The notes: generated by a model not told the origin, from the sequence alone. Positions 1 through 5,997 are shown, numbered from the stretch's first letter. The stretch: DNA of 15,667 bases from CAG-390 sp045544735 (GCA_045544735.1 JAZPZM010000014.1:1-15667), one strand, 5' to 3'. A program made the numbers and translations.

Positions 1-563
1 ACGATCCGACTTAGCCTGCCGTTTTTCATATCGTATCCGTATGCGGGATACGTTCCGATGAACTCTCCCGTCTGCATCCGCTTTTGGATGCTCCAACGAA
101 CATTCCCCGATATGGTTTCGCTCTCTTGTTGAGCTGCCATACCGGGGAATGTAACGATCATTTCCATATTCAATTTGTCGGTGTCAATGCCTTGTTCCTC
201 GAAGTACACCGAGACTCCGAGCTCTTTCAGCATTCGGAGCGTAGTGAGGAGTTCTTCCGTGTTTCTCGCAAAGCGGGCAACGGTCTTGCAGACGATGCGG
301 TCGACCTTGCCGAGCTTGCAATCCCGCAGAAGTCTGAGGAGTTCATCTCGACGGCTCATATCCGTGCCTGTGATTCCTTCATCCGCATAGATATCTACAA
401 GCTCGCATTCGGGGTGTCGCTTTGCGTACTCGCTGTAGTATCTGATCTGCGCGGCGAAGGAATGCAGCTGATCGGCGGAATCGCTTGATACTCGGCAATA
501 AGGGGCGAGACGGATTTTCTCTGTCTTTTTCTGCAGGGTTGGGGTGATGTCCGTGATGTGCAT
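1..563 (-). CDS. Large serine recombinase, N-terminal part (runs off the window)
   Basis: The reading frame stays open from the ATG at 563 to the window edge (187 complete codons), so only the N-terminal resolvase domain and the start of the recombinase domain are present. This family cuts and rejoins DNA through a serine-phosphate link to integrate or excise mobile elements. Seen here: the catalytic motif YCRVSSD with the nucleophile at Ser26, YADEGITGTDMSRRDEL at about 59-75, and the RFARNT motif at 97-102 with its conserved arginines. After the catalytic domain come the QQESETISGNVRW and GTYPAYGYD segments typical of clostridial large serine recombinases. GGAAGGAA lies 5-10 nt before the ATG. 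A perfect 6-bp hairpin (580-596) sits just upstream of that ribosome site. It follows the mazF and SHOCT-like genes after a 116-nt gap and is probably the integrase or excisionase of the element on the left. Whether the C-terminal half is intact cannot be seen. Confidence 0.93.
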   Translation of the reverse strand, partial: MHITDITPTLQKKTEKIRLAPYCRVSSDSADQLHSFAAQIRYYSEYAKRHPECELVDIYADEGITGTDMSRRDELLRLLRDCKLGKVDRIVCKTVARFARNTEELLTTLRMLKELGVSVYFEEQGIDTDKLNMEMIVTFPGMAAQQESETISGNVRWSIQKRMQTGEFIGTYPAYGYDMKNGRLSRI

Positions 564-679
564 TTGTTCCTTCCTTTCCGCAAGGGGTTTCCTTGCTGTT
601 TTGTTGTCTGCCTTTTGGCAAGACACATCATACCACAAGAGTTCGGATACATCCAGCGGTTTTTCGCAGAGTTATCAGT

Positions 680-832
680 TCAGACACAAATTTTTTCTGT
701 GCCGTAATGAGTGGCGGATATTGCTATGATTTTATCGTATTCTTCCTTGGTGATCAGCTTCATATCGAGGAGCATTCGGAGTAAATTCACGCTGTAGCAA
801 AAGGCTGCGTTATTGCTATCTTGGTTCTTCAT
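680..832 (-). CDS. 50-residue SHOCT-like small protein
   Basis: This small ORF (50 codons plus stop) starts with ATG at 832 inside the stop of the preceding toxin gene (ATGA, 4-nt overlap), which suggests translational coupling. The middle reads LLRMLLDMKLITKEEYDKI (residues 17-35), which matches the SHOCT pattern of a short helix, a turn and I-T-x-E-E-Y/F. From memory, similar small proteins occur next to serine recombinases in clostridial mobile elements. No signal peptide or membrane segment is visible. The function of SHOCT proteins is generally unknown; many are thought to help oligomerisation or act as small adaptors. It sits between the toxin and the recombinase, so it may be a partner of either (inference). 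I am fairly sure it is a real gene because of the overlap and the recognisable motif. Confidence 0.72.
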   Translation of the reverse strand: MKNQDSNNAAFCYSVNLLRMLLDMKLITKEEYDKIIAISATHYGTEKICV

Positions 833-1197
833 TTCAGCAGATCCTCCAAATACTTTATTCCGAAGCTGCTGACAATCCCTCGGTCGACCTCGCCCATTTC
901 TTTCTTGTCGAGCTTTCCGACATAATCTTCAAGGCGGGTTTTGTCTATCGTCCTGATCTGACCGAGAAGCACGGCAGAAGGTAACGGCAGGCAGACGGGA
1001 TTGATTGCTATATCGTTTGGTAGATAGGTCTTATCTCGGTTGCTTGTGATCGCCGCCACGATGGTGACGGGACTGTGCTTATTGGAGATATCGTTTTGCA
1101 AAATAAGTACGGGACGGCGGCCGCCCTGTTCGCTCCCGATAACGGGATTTAAGTCAGCGTAATAGATTTCACCTCTTTTGATTTGTTTGTATTTCAT
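829..1197 (-). CDS. MazF/PemK-family endoribonuclease toxin
   Basis: A 122-residue protein of normal MazF length. It has the family's beta-barrel signature RGEIYYADLNPVIGSEQGG followed by RRPVLILQND, then IVAAITS and LLGQIRTIDKTRL. By alignment to Bacillus MazF, the catalytic arginine and threonine correspond to Arg28 and Thr51, both present, so the nuclease should be active. Such enzymes cut mRNA at short sequences and are normally held in check by a MazE antitoxin encoded just upstream. No MazE-like gene is visible: the upstream 600 nt are hairpin-rich and apparently non-coding. The start ATG follows GGAGG with 8-nt spacing. The gene's stop overlaps the start of the SHOCT-like gene. It lies in the mobile-element segment between the sigma factor and the recombinase, where a toxin could help element maintenance (inference). 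Confidence 0.93.
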   Translation of the reverse strand: MKYKQIKRGEIYYADLNPVIGSEQGGRRPVLILQNDISNKHSPVTIVAAITSNRDKTYLPNDIAINPVCLPLPSAVLLGQIRTIDKTRLEDYVGKLDKKEMGEVDRGIVSSFGIKYLEDLLK

Positions 1198-1249
1198 GTT
1201 CTGTTTCCTCCATTTATATTTGTGTAAAGCGGGCAGTAACCGCCGCCGA

Positions 1250-1793
1250 TTACTCGCCTATCCTCGCTTTGCATACATCCAAGCATAGCAAAACGGCGAG
1301 GCTGAACGTGAGTAAATGGCTATAGTACATAAGGCGGTCATTTGCAAAATTGCAGACGACCGCCTTGGTATCAATCATTTCTTTCTTTTCTGTTCGTATT
1401 TGTCCTCAACGCCCCCGAACAAAGGGTACACACCTCCCGGTCATGCATTTGACCTCATAGGAATCCCACCTCCGCGTGGATCTCACGCAGGCGCTCTCAT
1501 CGGTTGCGACGGCTCACCACTCTGTTATGGCTTCAACGCTCGACCTGTGACTGAACGCAAGTATCATTAGTGCCTCTGCCTGTCGTGGCCTTCGTTACGG
1601 TGTGCGCCGTACCGTCTGAATCCTGAAGACCTCGGCAACGGATTTTGATTGCCTTGCCGGGTGTTCGTTCATGTGGCTCGTTCCTCTCGGAACAGCAGAG
1701 GGAAAGTAAAAGGTGTGCAGATATGAAATTTTCAAGGATCAAAGGGGGAAACAGAAATGACCCCCTCACTTTTCATGGCAAAAAGTAAGGGGG
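1250..1793 (-). ncRNA. Candidate structured RNA / long leader between sigma factor and mazF
   Basis: The 613 nt between the sigma-factor stop and mazF hold no convincing gene but many self-complementary stems on the minus strand. They are: a 13-bp stem at 1761-1793; GTTCC-GAGA-GGAAC with a GNRA loop at 1680-1693; CGGCAA/TTGCCG at 1633-1659; TACGG/CCGTA at 1596-1611; GCGTG/CACGC at 1474-1488; GGTCA/TGACC at 1439-1454; a 9-bp stem with an inner stem at 1331-1366; and a nested three-part stem at 1250-1315. Such density is unusual for a simple spacer and suggests a conserved structured RNA or a 5' leader of the mazF-recombinase transcript. No Rfam family was recognised. The strand is inferred from the flanking genes. 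An alternative is a decayed coding region. Confidence 0.4.
1761..1793 (-). terminator. 13-bp hairpin 18 nt after the sigma-factor stop
   Basis: CCCCCTTACTTTT pairs with AAAAGTGAGGGGG around a 7-nt loop, with one T-G wobble. The position just after a stop codon fits a terminator, but on the minus strand the stem is followed by TCATTTCTGTTTCC rather than a clean U-run. Termination may therefore be partial, with read-through into the structured leader and mazF. Confidence 0.5.
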
Positions 1794-1810
1794 CCTACAA
1801 CTAAAATTTT

Positions 1811-2320
1811 TTAATTTTCCAAAAGTTTTTTCAGCTTCTCACGAATTTTCTTAATCCGCTTGCTGATTCCTTGCTGTGTGATCCCGTAAATCTCTGCCAG
1901 CTCGGTTTCGGGAATGTCCTCGAAATAGTGACGGTGAATGAGAAGCTGCTCATCATCCGACAGCAGCGGAAGAACACGGTGGAGCTTCTCGATCATCATC
2001 TTCTGCGCCACTTGCTCGGCTACGTTCTCATCGGGATCGACGAGAGTGTCCTCGCCGTTGAACTCGTCGGTGTTTAGCGCATCGTATGAGACGTCGCCGT
2101 TGGCAATCGCTCTTGCGGTTATGTACTGCTGACGACGCTCTGCTCGGTAAAAGTCAGCGTAAACGTCCTCGGTGACCTCCATGAGCATTCCGTGCAGAGG
2201 GAGAAAGAGCTTGTTCTCATAGGATTTGTCAGTTGCTTCTCTGTGGCAGAGTTCCTCGTAGGTGATCTCCACATATTCGTTGTTCTCTAATATAAAAACT
2301 TTCTTGGGTGCATATTTCAT
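1811..2320 (-). CDS. Sigma-70 family RNA polymerase sigma factor (mobile-element type)
   Basis: A 169-residue protein whose C-terminal part is a sigma region 4 helix-turn-helix. LLSDDEQLLIHRHYF at about 119-133 is followed by PETELAEIYGITQQGISKRIKKIREKLKKLL, the usual region-4 recognition arrangement. The N-terminal part (EITYEELCHREATDKSYENK, then PLHGMLMEVTEDVYADFYR) is typical of small sigma-like proteins on clostridial integrative elements, where a canonical region 2 is not obvious. AGGAGG lies 8 nt before the ATG and is locked in a long hairpin (2329-2381). It likely directs or modulates transcription of element genes, perhaps recombinase excision functions. The neighbouring mazF and recombinase on the same strand support this reading. 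Confidence 0.88.
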   Translation of the reverse strand: MKYAPKKVFILENNEYVEITYEELCHREATDKSYENKLFLPLHGMLMEVTEDVYADFYRAERRQQYITARAIANGDVSYDALNTDEFNGEDTLVDPDENVAEQVAQKMMIEKLHRVLPLLSDDEQLLIHRHYFEDIPETELAEIYGITQQGISKRIKKIREKLKKLLEN

Positions 2321-2328
2321 GCCTGATT

Positions 2329-2381
2329 CCTCCTGTTTTGAATTTTGAAAATTAGTAAGATTTCAAAATTCGAGCAGGAGG
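2329..2381 (-). promoter_or_regulatory. Shine-Dalgarno-sequestering hairpin upstream of the sigma gene
   Basis: On the minus strand CCTCCTG (2381-2375) pairs perfectly with CAGGAGG (2335-2329), which contains the sigma gene's ribosome site. Inside it, GAATTTTGAAA (2371-2361) pairs perfectly with TTTCAAAATTC (2350-2340), leaving a 3/4-nt internal loop and a 10-nt apical loop. The ribosome site would be fully paired in the folded mRNA, which predicts translational control by melting, protein binding or an alternative fold. The AT-rich inner stem resembles RNA-thermometer architecture (inference). As DNA it is also a long palindrome that a protein could bind. Confidence 0.6.
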
Positions 2382-2423
2382 CGCACGGATAGACGGTAAA
2401 CGATATTTTTCGCAAACAAAAAC

Positions 2424-2471
2424 GCACTTGTCATACGATGTACGCTCACATCGCATGACAAGTGCATTTTT
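2424..2471. terminator. Long bidirectional intrinsic terminator
   Basis: An 18-bp stem (2424-2441 with 2448-2465, one G-U-type mismatch, 6-nt loop) is followed by TTTTT on the plus strand. On the minus strand it is followed by GTTTTTG. Either strand gives a strong stem plus U-run. It would isolate the sigma-factor transcript from whatever lies to the right. Confidence 0.8.
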
Positions 2472-2570
2472 ATTATTCAGTTCAGCATTGTAGTGGTCTG
2501 CTGTGCCATTGTTGGAGCCGCAGAAGGTCAAGGAAGAAGTCGAGTAATTTTTGAAATTGTCCTTAACCTT

Positions 2571-2604
2571 GCGAATATGACCTATTGCGTAAAATCATAT
2601 TCGC
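2571..2604. repeat. Perfect 10-bp inverted repeat, 14-nt spacer
   Basis: GCGAATATGA (2571-2580) and TCATATTCGC (2595-2604) are exact reverse complements. There is no U-run on either side, so a terminator is unlikely. It could be a protein-binding or recombination site or a remnant of an element end. It lies in the roughly 390-nt stretch (2466-2853) that has no gene I can support. Confidence 0.6.
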
Positions 2605-2657
2605 TGCTCTTAATCGGAATGGGCTTCCGAGAAAAAGACGACCAGCGCATAAAATAA

Positions 2658-2689
2658 TCCCTCCAATCAAAAACGCTGAATTGGAGGGA
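2658..2689. repeat. Perfect 10-bp inverted repeat containing ribosome-site-like arms
   Basis: TCCCTCCAAT (2658-2667) and ATTGGAGGGA (2680-2689) are exact reverse complements with a 12-nt loop. Each arm reads as GGAGGG on one strand and is followed shortly by an ATG. On the plus strand a 12-codon ORF starts at 2692 and ends RRRFF before a T8 run. On the minus strand an ATG after the arm opens 22 codons ending at 2582. Neither peptide is convincing as a gene. A leader-type control element is possible. Confidence 0.5.
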
Positions 2690-2754
2690 GAATGCGTAAC
2701 GAATCACCGCCAAGACGTCGTTTTTTTTAATCCGGCGGGGATACTTATTCAATT

Positions 2755-2799
2755 TGTCACGGTTATAGTGGCACAGTATGTCATTATAAATTGGCATAC
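2755..2799 (+). promoter_or_regulatory. Operator candidate for the helix-turn-helix regulator
   Basis: Four TGKCAY half-sites lie in a row on the plus strand: TGTCAC 2755, TGGCAC 2769, TGTCAT 2779 and TGGCAT 2792. Two of them form the outer arms of an inverted repeat, GTATGTCA (2776-2783) and TGGCATAC (2792-2799), separated by 8 nt. XRE regulators commonly bind such repeats at their own promoters, so autoregulation is likely (inference). Confidence 0.4.
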
Positions 2800-2829
2800 C
2801 AGACCATTATGTAAATGAAATAAAAATAG

Positions 2830-2835
2830 TATAAT
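2830..2835 (+). promoter_or_regulatory. -10 box TATAAT of the regulator gene
   Basis: A perfect TATAAT lies 19 nt before the start codon, just upstream of GGGGAGGTGA. No good -35 is seen at 16-18 nt; the nearest is TTATGT at 2807. The operator cluster lies immediately upstream, so activation or repression is plausible. Confidence 0.45.
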
Positions 2836-2853
2836 ATTAGGGGAGGTGAACTA

Positions 2854-3213
2854 ATGGTACATAGAGATACTGACATACCGGATACTCTTGGGGATGTGCT
2901 GAAGGAAGCGCGTCAAAGATCCGGAATAACTGTTGAGGAATTTGCAAGACGAGTGGACAAGACCGTCCGTTATGTATATCGTGTGGAGAACGAAGGCAAC
3001 AAACCAAAATACGAAACGCTTTTTGCCATGATTCGAGAGTCCTCCGCAGATCCAAACTTGATCTTCTATCCCGAAAGCGCGGATAAGGACTCCGATTTGG
3101 AGCATATCATTAGAGCACTCCACAAGCTCGATCCTCGCTCCCTTGAAGTCATCAAAGCTACGGCGCAAGCCTTACTCGATACAGCACCTCAAAATAGCAG
3201 TTCGGAAAAGTAG
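2854..3213 (+). CDS. XRE-family helix-turn-helix transcriptional regulator
   Basis: A 119-residue protein with an N-terminal Cro/C1-type helix-turn-helix (about residues 10-65). The pattern LGDVLKEARQRSGITVEEFARRV is the first two helices, VRYVYRVENEGNKPKYETL the recognition region, and DPNLIFYPE follows. The C-terminal half, LEHIIRALHKLDPRSLEVIKATAQALL, is helical and probably dimerises. From memory, this layout is common in regulators of clostridial integrative elements. The ATG follows GGGAGGTGA with 5-nt spacing and a TATAAT upstream. It is the only clear plus-strand gene here, transcribed toward the response-regulator operon and ended by its own terminator. It may control excision or the sigma/recombinase genes (inference). 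Confidence 0.92.
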   Translation: MVHRDTDIPDTLGDVLKEARQRSGITVEEFARRVDKTVRYVYRVENEGNKPKYETLFAMIRESSADPNLIFYPESADKDSDLEHIIRALHKLDPRSLEVIKATAQALLDTAPQNSSSEK

Positions 3214-3231
3214 CCGCAGGGCTACTTTTTT
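3206..3231 (+). terminator. Intrinsic terminator of the XRE gene
   Basis: AAAAGTAGCC (3206-3215) pairs perfectly with GGCTACTTTT (3220-3229) around a GCAG loop. The T-run is 3226-3231. The stop codon lies within the first arm. Confidence 0.85.
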
Positions 3232-3300
3232 GCGTGAGGATAGTATATCATAAAATAGTCATGAAACAGTAATGAAAAAGTAAGGATTTAGAAAGTAATA

Positions 3301-3326
3301 AAGGCGGCAGGATCACCTGTCGCCTT
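3301..3326 (-). terminator. Hairpin at the end of the response-regulator operon
   Basis: A 10-bp stem (AAGGCGGCAG with CTGTCGCCTT, one G-U) with a GATCAC loop overlaps the response-regulator stop. On the minus strand it is followed by TATTACTTTC, a weak U-rich tail. It converges with the XRE terminator, so the two transcripts end facing each other. Confidence 0.6.
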
Positions 3327-4023
3327 CCGTTTTGCAGAATCGATATCCGACTCCCCAAACATTTTTTATGTATTCTTGATTTGCTTCGGATAATTTTTGT
3401 TTGAGTGAACTGATATGGTTCTTAACCACACTATCCACATTGAAAGCCGTTTGCTCATCCCACACATGATCGTATAGCTGCTCACGACTGAATACCTTTC
3501 CGGGATTGCTTGCAAGGCGAAACAAGAGATCAAACTCTTTCTTGGTTGCCTTTATTTCTTTCCCCTTGACGAATATCTGCCGAGTAGACGGATCAATCAC
3601 AAGATCATTTCCGAATGCCAATGTATAACAGACTTTTCCCGTTTGGTTATTATCTATGTATAGCTGTATCAGCGAATGAGCCTGCGCCACGCATTCCTCC
3701 TGTGTGTACGGCTTACCCATATAAGCGTGAGCACCTGCTTTGAAGGCGTGTAAACGCTCATCATGGTTCATTTCAGAGGACAGCACCATAATCGGCGTTG
3801 ATTTGCTATTCCGCATTGCTTTTAAGAGATTGTGATCATCATCCGCAGACATATGTGCATCGAGAATGATCAAGCTGAACTCGTTATTTATAAATTGTTG
3901 CAAAGCGGCTTGTATCGTTGTAACGTAAATCACCTCAGATCCTATGCCTGACAAATTGGCTTGGATCTCCTTGGCGGTGTCTTCGTTATGGTTTATAATT
4001 AGAATTTTGCTTGCTATATACAT
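3313..4023 (-). CDS. Orphan OmpR/PhoB-type response regulator with degenerate acidic pocket
   Basis: A 236-residue protein: receiver domain (about 5-118) plus winged-helix DNA-binding domain (about 133-232, with TKKEFDLLFRLASNPGKVFSREQL and a C-terminal VWGVGYRF wing). The phosphoacceptor Asp55 (LIILDAHMS), Ser82/Ser83 and Lys104 (GKPY) are present. However, the Mg-binding acidic pair that normally follows the first strand (DD in VDDE) is replaced by Asn11-His12 in LIINHNED. Phosphorylation by the usual route is therefore doubtful, and it may act as an atypical regulator. No histidine kinase lies nearby. It is the last gene of the glycosyltransferase operon. The ATG has no close ribosome site; AGGAG lies about 16 nt upstream. 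It could control the shared promoter module at 7313 and 14353 (inference). Confidence 0.9.
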   Translation of the reverse strand: MYIASKILIINHNEDTAKEIQANLSGIGSEVIYVTTIQAALQQFINNEFSLIILDAHMSADDDHNLLKAMRNSKSTPIMVLSSEMNHDERLHAFKAGAHAYMGKPYTQEECVAQAHSLIQLYIDNNQTGKVCYTLAFGNDLVIDPSTRQIFVKGKEIKATKKEFDLLFRLASNPGKVFSREQLYDHVWDEQTAFNVDSVVKNHISSLKQKLSEANQEYIKNVWGVGYRFCKTEGDR

Positions 4024-4055
4024 TATTTTTTGTTGCCATCTCCTGACCTTGAATA

Positions 4056-4352
4056 TTATTTTCGAGATGTACCATCCAATTCAAATGTAAAATTATCGCT
4101 TTGAATCGTCAAATGCACTGCATAAGAACTGATTTTTCCTTTGCCTTTGAATGGTATGGTTTCCGTATTTAACGGGAGGACGCCGTTGACTTCAATATTA
4201 CCATTGCTGTCAATGCTACCGTGATATTCACCGTCTTTTTCGAATGTGCGGATGATTCCGCGTATAATTCGATCCCCTATTTCAACTATCATCTGTCCGA
4301 CGCGATAGCCGACAGGCGTTTTCAAGACGATATTGTACATAAGATTGTCCAT
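4056..4352 (-). CDS. Small beta-rich protein of unknown function
   Basis: 98 residues from the ATG at 4352, chosen over a TTG 15 nt upstream because GAGAGGG sits about 6 nt before the ATG. I do not recognise the function. The sequence alternates short polar and hydrophobic strands (YNIVLKTPVGYRVGQMIVEI, GEYHGSIDSNGNIEVNGVLP, VHLTIQSDNFTFELDGT). This suggests a small beta-sandwich or lipocalin-like barrel of about eight strands. There is no signal peptide, membrane segment or cysteine. It sits 30 nt after the HAD gene and 32 nt before the response regulator in a membrane-lipid-like operon, so it may bind a small hydrophobic ligand or act as a sensor (inference). Confidence 0.75.
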   Translation of the reverse strand: MDNLMYNIVLKTPVGYRVGQMIVEIGDRIIRGIIRTFEKDGEYHGSIDSNGNIEVNGVLPLNTETIPFKGKGKISSYAVHLTIQSDNFTFELDGTSRK

Positions 4353-4382
4353 GTTTATCCCTCTCAAATAGTGTAATTCATA

Positions 4383-4952
4383 TTAGACCGCTACTTCTAT
4401 ATTCCACTCACTGAGCGTTCCCTCATCTACCATAAATGCTTGCCTTGCCAATCTCGCCAAAGGAAGATCGGAGAAAGAGTCCGAGTAAAATTCATCAATC
4501 GGCATATCACCGAATTCATTAAAATATCTTTTGGCTTTTTCTTCTCCGCTGCATTGCATACCGTTTATTTTGCCGGTTGCCGTATCCATATCCGTTGCAA
4601 CACATTTTACACCAAGACGCTTGCAGACCGATGAGATCAGAAAGTCCGGTGCCGCCGAAATAATAACGTCATCGTCTGCTTTTTGTTCCAAATACCAATC
4701 ATATATCTTTTCGATATTTTTATTCCAAAAATCTTCCACGGTCTGTTCTATTGTGGGAAGGTAACGCAAAAATCCAAAAAATCTTTCCGTTACTTCTCCC
4801 CACGTGCACCGTTTCATTTTATATTTCAGTACGGCAACCGTAGCCTTTGGAATCACACGAAGAACAGACGGGTGCTTTTTCACGCAATATTTCCAAAAAT
4901 GTATGGAGCAATAGCCACGGTAAATTGTTCTGTCAAAATCATAAACGTTCAT
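4383..4952 (-). CDS. HAD-superfamily phosphatase (SerB-like, subclass IB type)
   Basis: 189 residues with all four HAD motifs. Motif I is DFDRT (nucleophile Asp5, acid/base Asp7), motif II ISAAP (Ser99), motif III Lys139 in GEEKAKR, and motif IV SDSFSDLPL (Asp158, Asp162). The helical cap between motifs I and II (about 15-90) is the IB type found in phosphoserine and lipid-phosphate phosphatases. It should hydrolyse a phosphomonoester in the cytoplasm; the substrate cannot be told from the sequence. Neighbours encode a diacylglycerol-type glycosyltransferase and membrane proteins, so a lipid or sugar phosphate is the best guess. AGGTGA lies 7 nt before the ATG; the upstream gene ends 14 nt earlier. 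Confidence 0.9.
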   Translation of the reverse strand: MNVYDFDRTIYRGYCSIHFWKYCVKKHPSVLRVIPKATVAVLKYKMKRCTWGEVTERFFGFLRYLPTIEQTVEDFWNKNIEKIYDWYLEQKADDDVIISAAPDFLISSVCKRLGVKCVATDMDTATGKINGMQCSGEEKAKRYFNEFGDMPIDEFYSDSFSDLPLARLARQAFMVDEGTLSEWNIEVAV

Positions 4953-4966
4953 AAAGCTTCACCTAA

Positions 4967-5260
4967 TCACTGATCATCCAAAATGTTAATAAGTGCATCC
5001 AGCCTTTTCTTAATGAGCTTACTGAAAATAAAGCGATGCAATGGATAAGAAAGCGCTACAAGAACCATACCGACAAGAGCCACAATGATTCCCGAAATCA
5101 GAAATGTTTCGGGCAGCGCCCATGACAAAATCATCCCACCCCAAAGCATTACGATCCCGACTCCTGCGACGGAATATGTAATGATATTTGCAACACGTTT
5201 TGGCTTCACCTTAAAATTAGCTTGTTCAATCAATGCTTCATAAGAAAATTCATTATCCAT
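4967..5260 (-). CDS. Small two-span membrane protein (paralogue of 14919-15329)
   Basis: 97 residues: a short polar N-terminus, two transmembrane segments (about 24-47 and 53-75), then a basic amphipathic tail, HRFIFSKLIKKRLDALINILDD. Both termini probably face the cytoplasm by the positive-inside rule. The C-terminal half, LVGMVLVALSYPLHRFIF and onward, resembles LVGGILASLAYPIYNVIV of the protein at 14919-15329, with the same spacing to a charged helical end. This suggests a shared family. Function is unknown. GGGAGG precedes the ATG. It lies 65 nt after the CmpB-like gene and 14 nt before the HAD gene. Confidence 0.82.
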   Translation of the reverse strand: MDNEFSYEALIEQANFKVKPKRVANIITYSVAGVGIVMLWGGMILSWALPETFLISGIIVALVGMVLVALSYPLHRFIFSKLIKKRLDALINILDDQ

Positions 5261-5325
5261 ATTTTGTGTTCCTCCCGATAATCCAACTTATTGCTTGCTT
5301 ATACTGCTAAAAGCATCATTCACGT

Positions 5326-5997
5326 TTACTGTTCTTCGCTATTCTTAAAATCCATATTGGGGAATGTTTTTCTCATTCGAGCATCATCAAATCTTTCGTC
5401 CAAAAATTCTTCCCATCGATTGGAAGCGGGCTTGTCCTCAATTCGTTCGCTCCATCGTCCAACCGCACAAACCGTTAGCAGTAGATTGATAACCATAAAC
5501 ACCGTGGCACATATGCAAGCAATTTGCCACCCGCGACCTCTCGTTTTTTGCAATAGCCGCGCCAACAGAGGAAACACAAATTTCACGAAAACAATGCCGA
5601 GGATTCCCCACATAAGCGCCATTCTCAAACTGACTCTGCCGCCCAAATTCAAGAAATGGTTGGCATAGTTCCATGAGGTAGAGCCAAAACACAGCTCTTG
5701 AAATAAGCTCGAAAAATATTCAATCCCTGTACCTATAAGTGTACAGATCACGAATTGCCAAGCCATATGTATCTTTTTCAGCGGAAAGGACAGCGCATAA
5801 AGAAGCATTGCCGCTATACCGTATATGATGCAGAAAGGCCCCCATACTGTTGCGGCATGATTTTCCCACGCGCCCTTCGTGATAATGCACCATATTCCTT
5901 CCAAGACAAAACCGATAACGCTTCCGAACAGAAAGAGCCAAAGCATATCGGAATAAATTAACTGTTTGTTTTTCTTCTCGTTTTTTTCTCCATTCAT
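5326..5997 (-). CDS. CmpB-like (putative ABC transporter type IV) membrane protein
   Basis: 223 residues with about five membrane segments (13-40, 49-71, 77-99, 121-146, 157-179) and a charged cytoplasmic tail. The first two, with GSVIGFVLEGIWCIITKG and VWGPFCIIYG, are the hallmark of the family named ABC_trans_CmpB. Members are widespread in Clostridia. Despite the name, they are often not next to an ABC ATPase and their role is not settled; none is adjacent here. GGAG lies about 9 nt before the ATG. The gene is 42 nt downstream of the glycosyltransferase, so the two are probably co-transcribed and may work on the same membrane lipid or its carrier (inference). Confidence 0.85.
   Translation of the reverse strand: MNGEKNEKKNKQLIYSDMLWLFLFGSVIGFVLEGIWCIITKGAWENHAATVWGPFCIIYGIAAMLLYALSFPLKKIHMAWQFVICTLIGTGIEYFSSLFQELCFGSTSWNYANHFLNLGGRVSLRMALMWGILGIVFVKFVFPLLARLLQKTRGRGWQIACICATVFMVINLLLTVCAVGRWSERIEDKPASNRWEEFLDERFDDARMRKTFPNMDFKNSEEQ

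Noticed and set aside
1547..1611. Short resemblance to a group II intron (ACTGAACGCAAGT and GTGTGCGCC on the plus strand)
   Set aside because: The pieces are in the wrong order, no domain V hairpin or reverse transcriptase is seen, and the match is only about 15 nt.
1533..1769. 78-residue minus-strand ORF in the hairpin-rich region
   Set aside because: No ribosome site, no domain, and several perfect stems run through it; a structured RNA explains it better, though a decayed gene cannot be excluded.
2494..2547. Plus-strand 17-codon frame ending EPQKVKEEVE, like the tail of a charged protein
   Set aside because: Too short, no start, follows directly after a terminator; perhaps a remnant but unsupported.
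2582..2797. 71-residue minus-strand ORF upstream of the XRE regulator
   Set aside because: No ribosome site at its first ATG, spans two inverted repeats and the operator cluster; an internal ATG behind GGAGGG would give only 22 residues.
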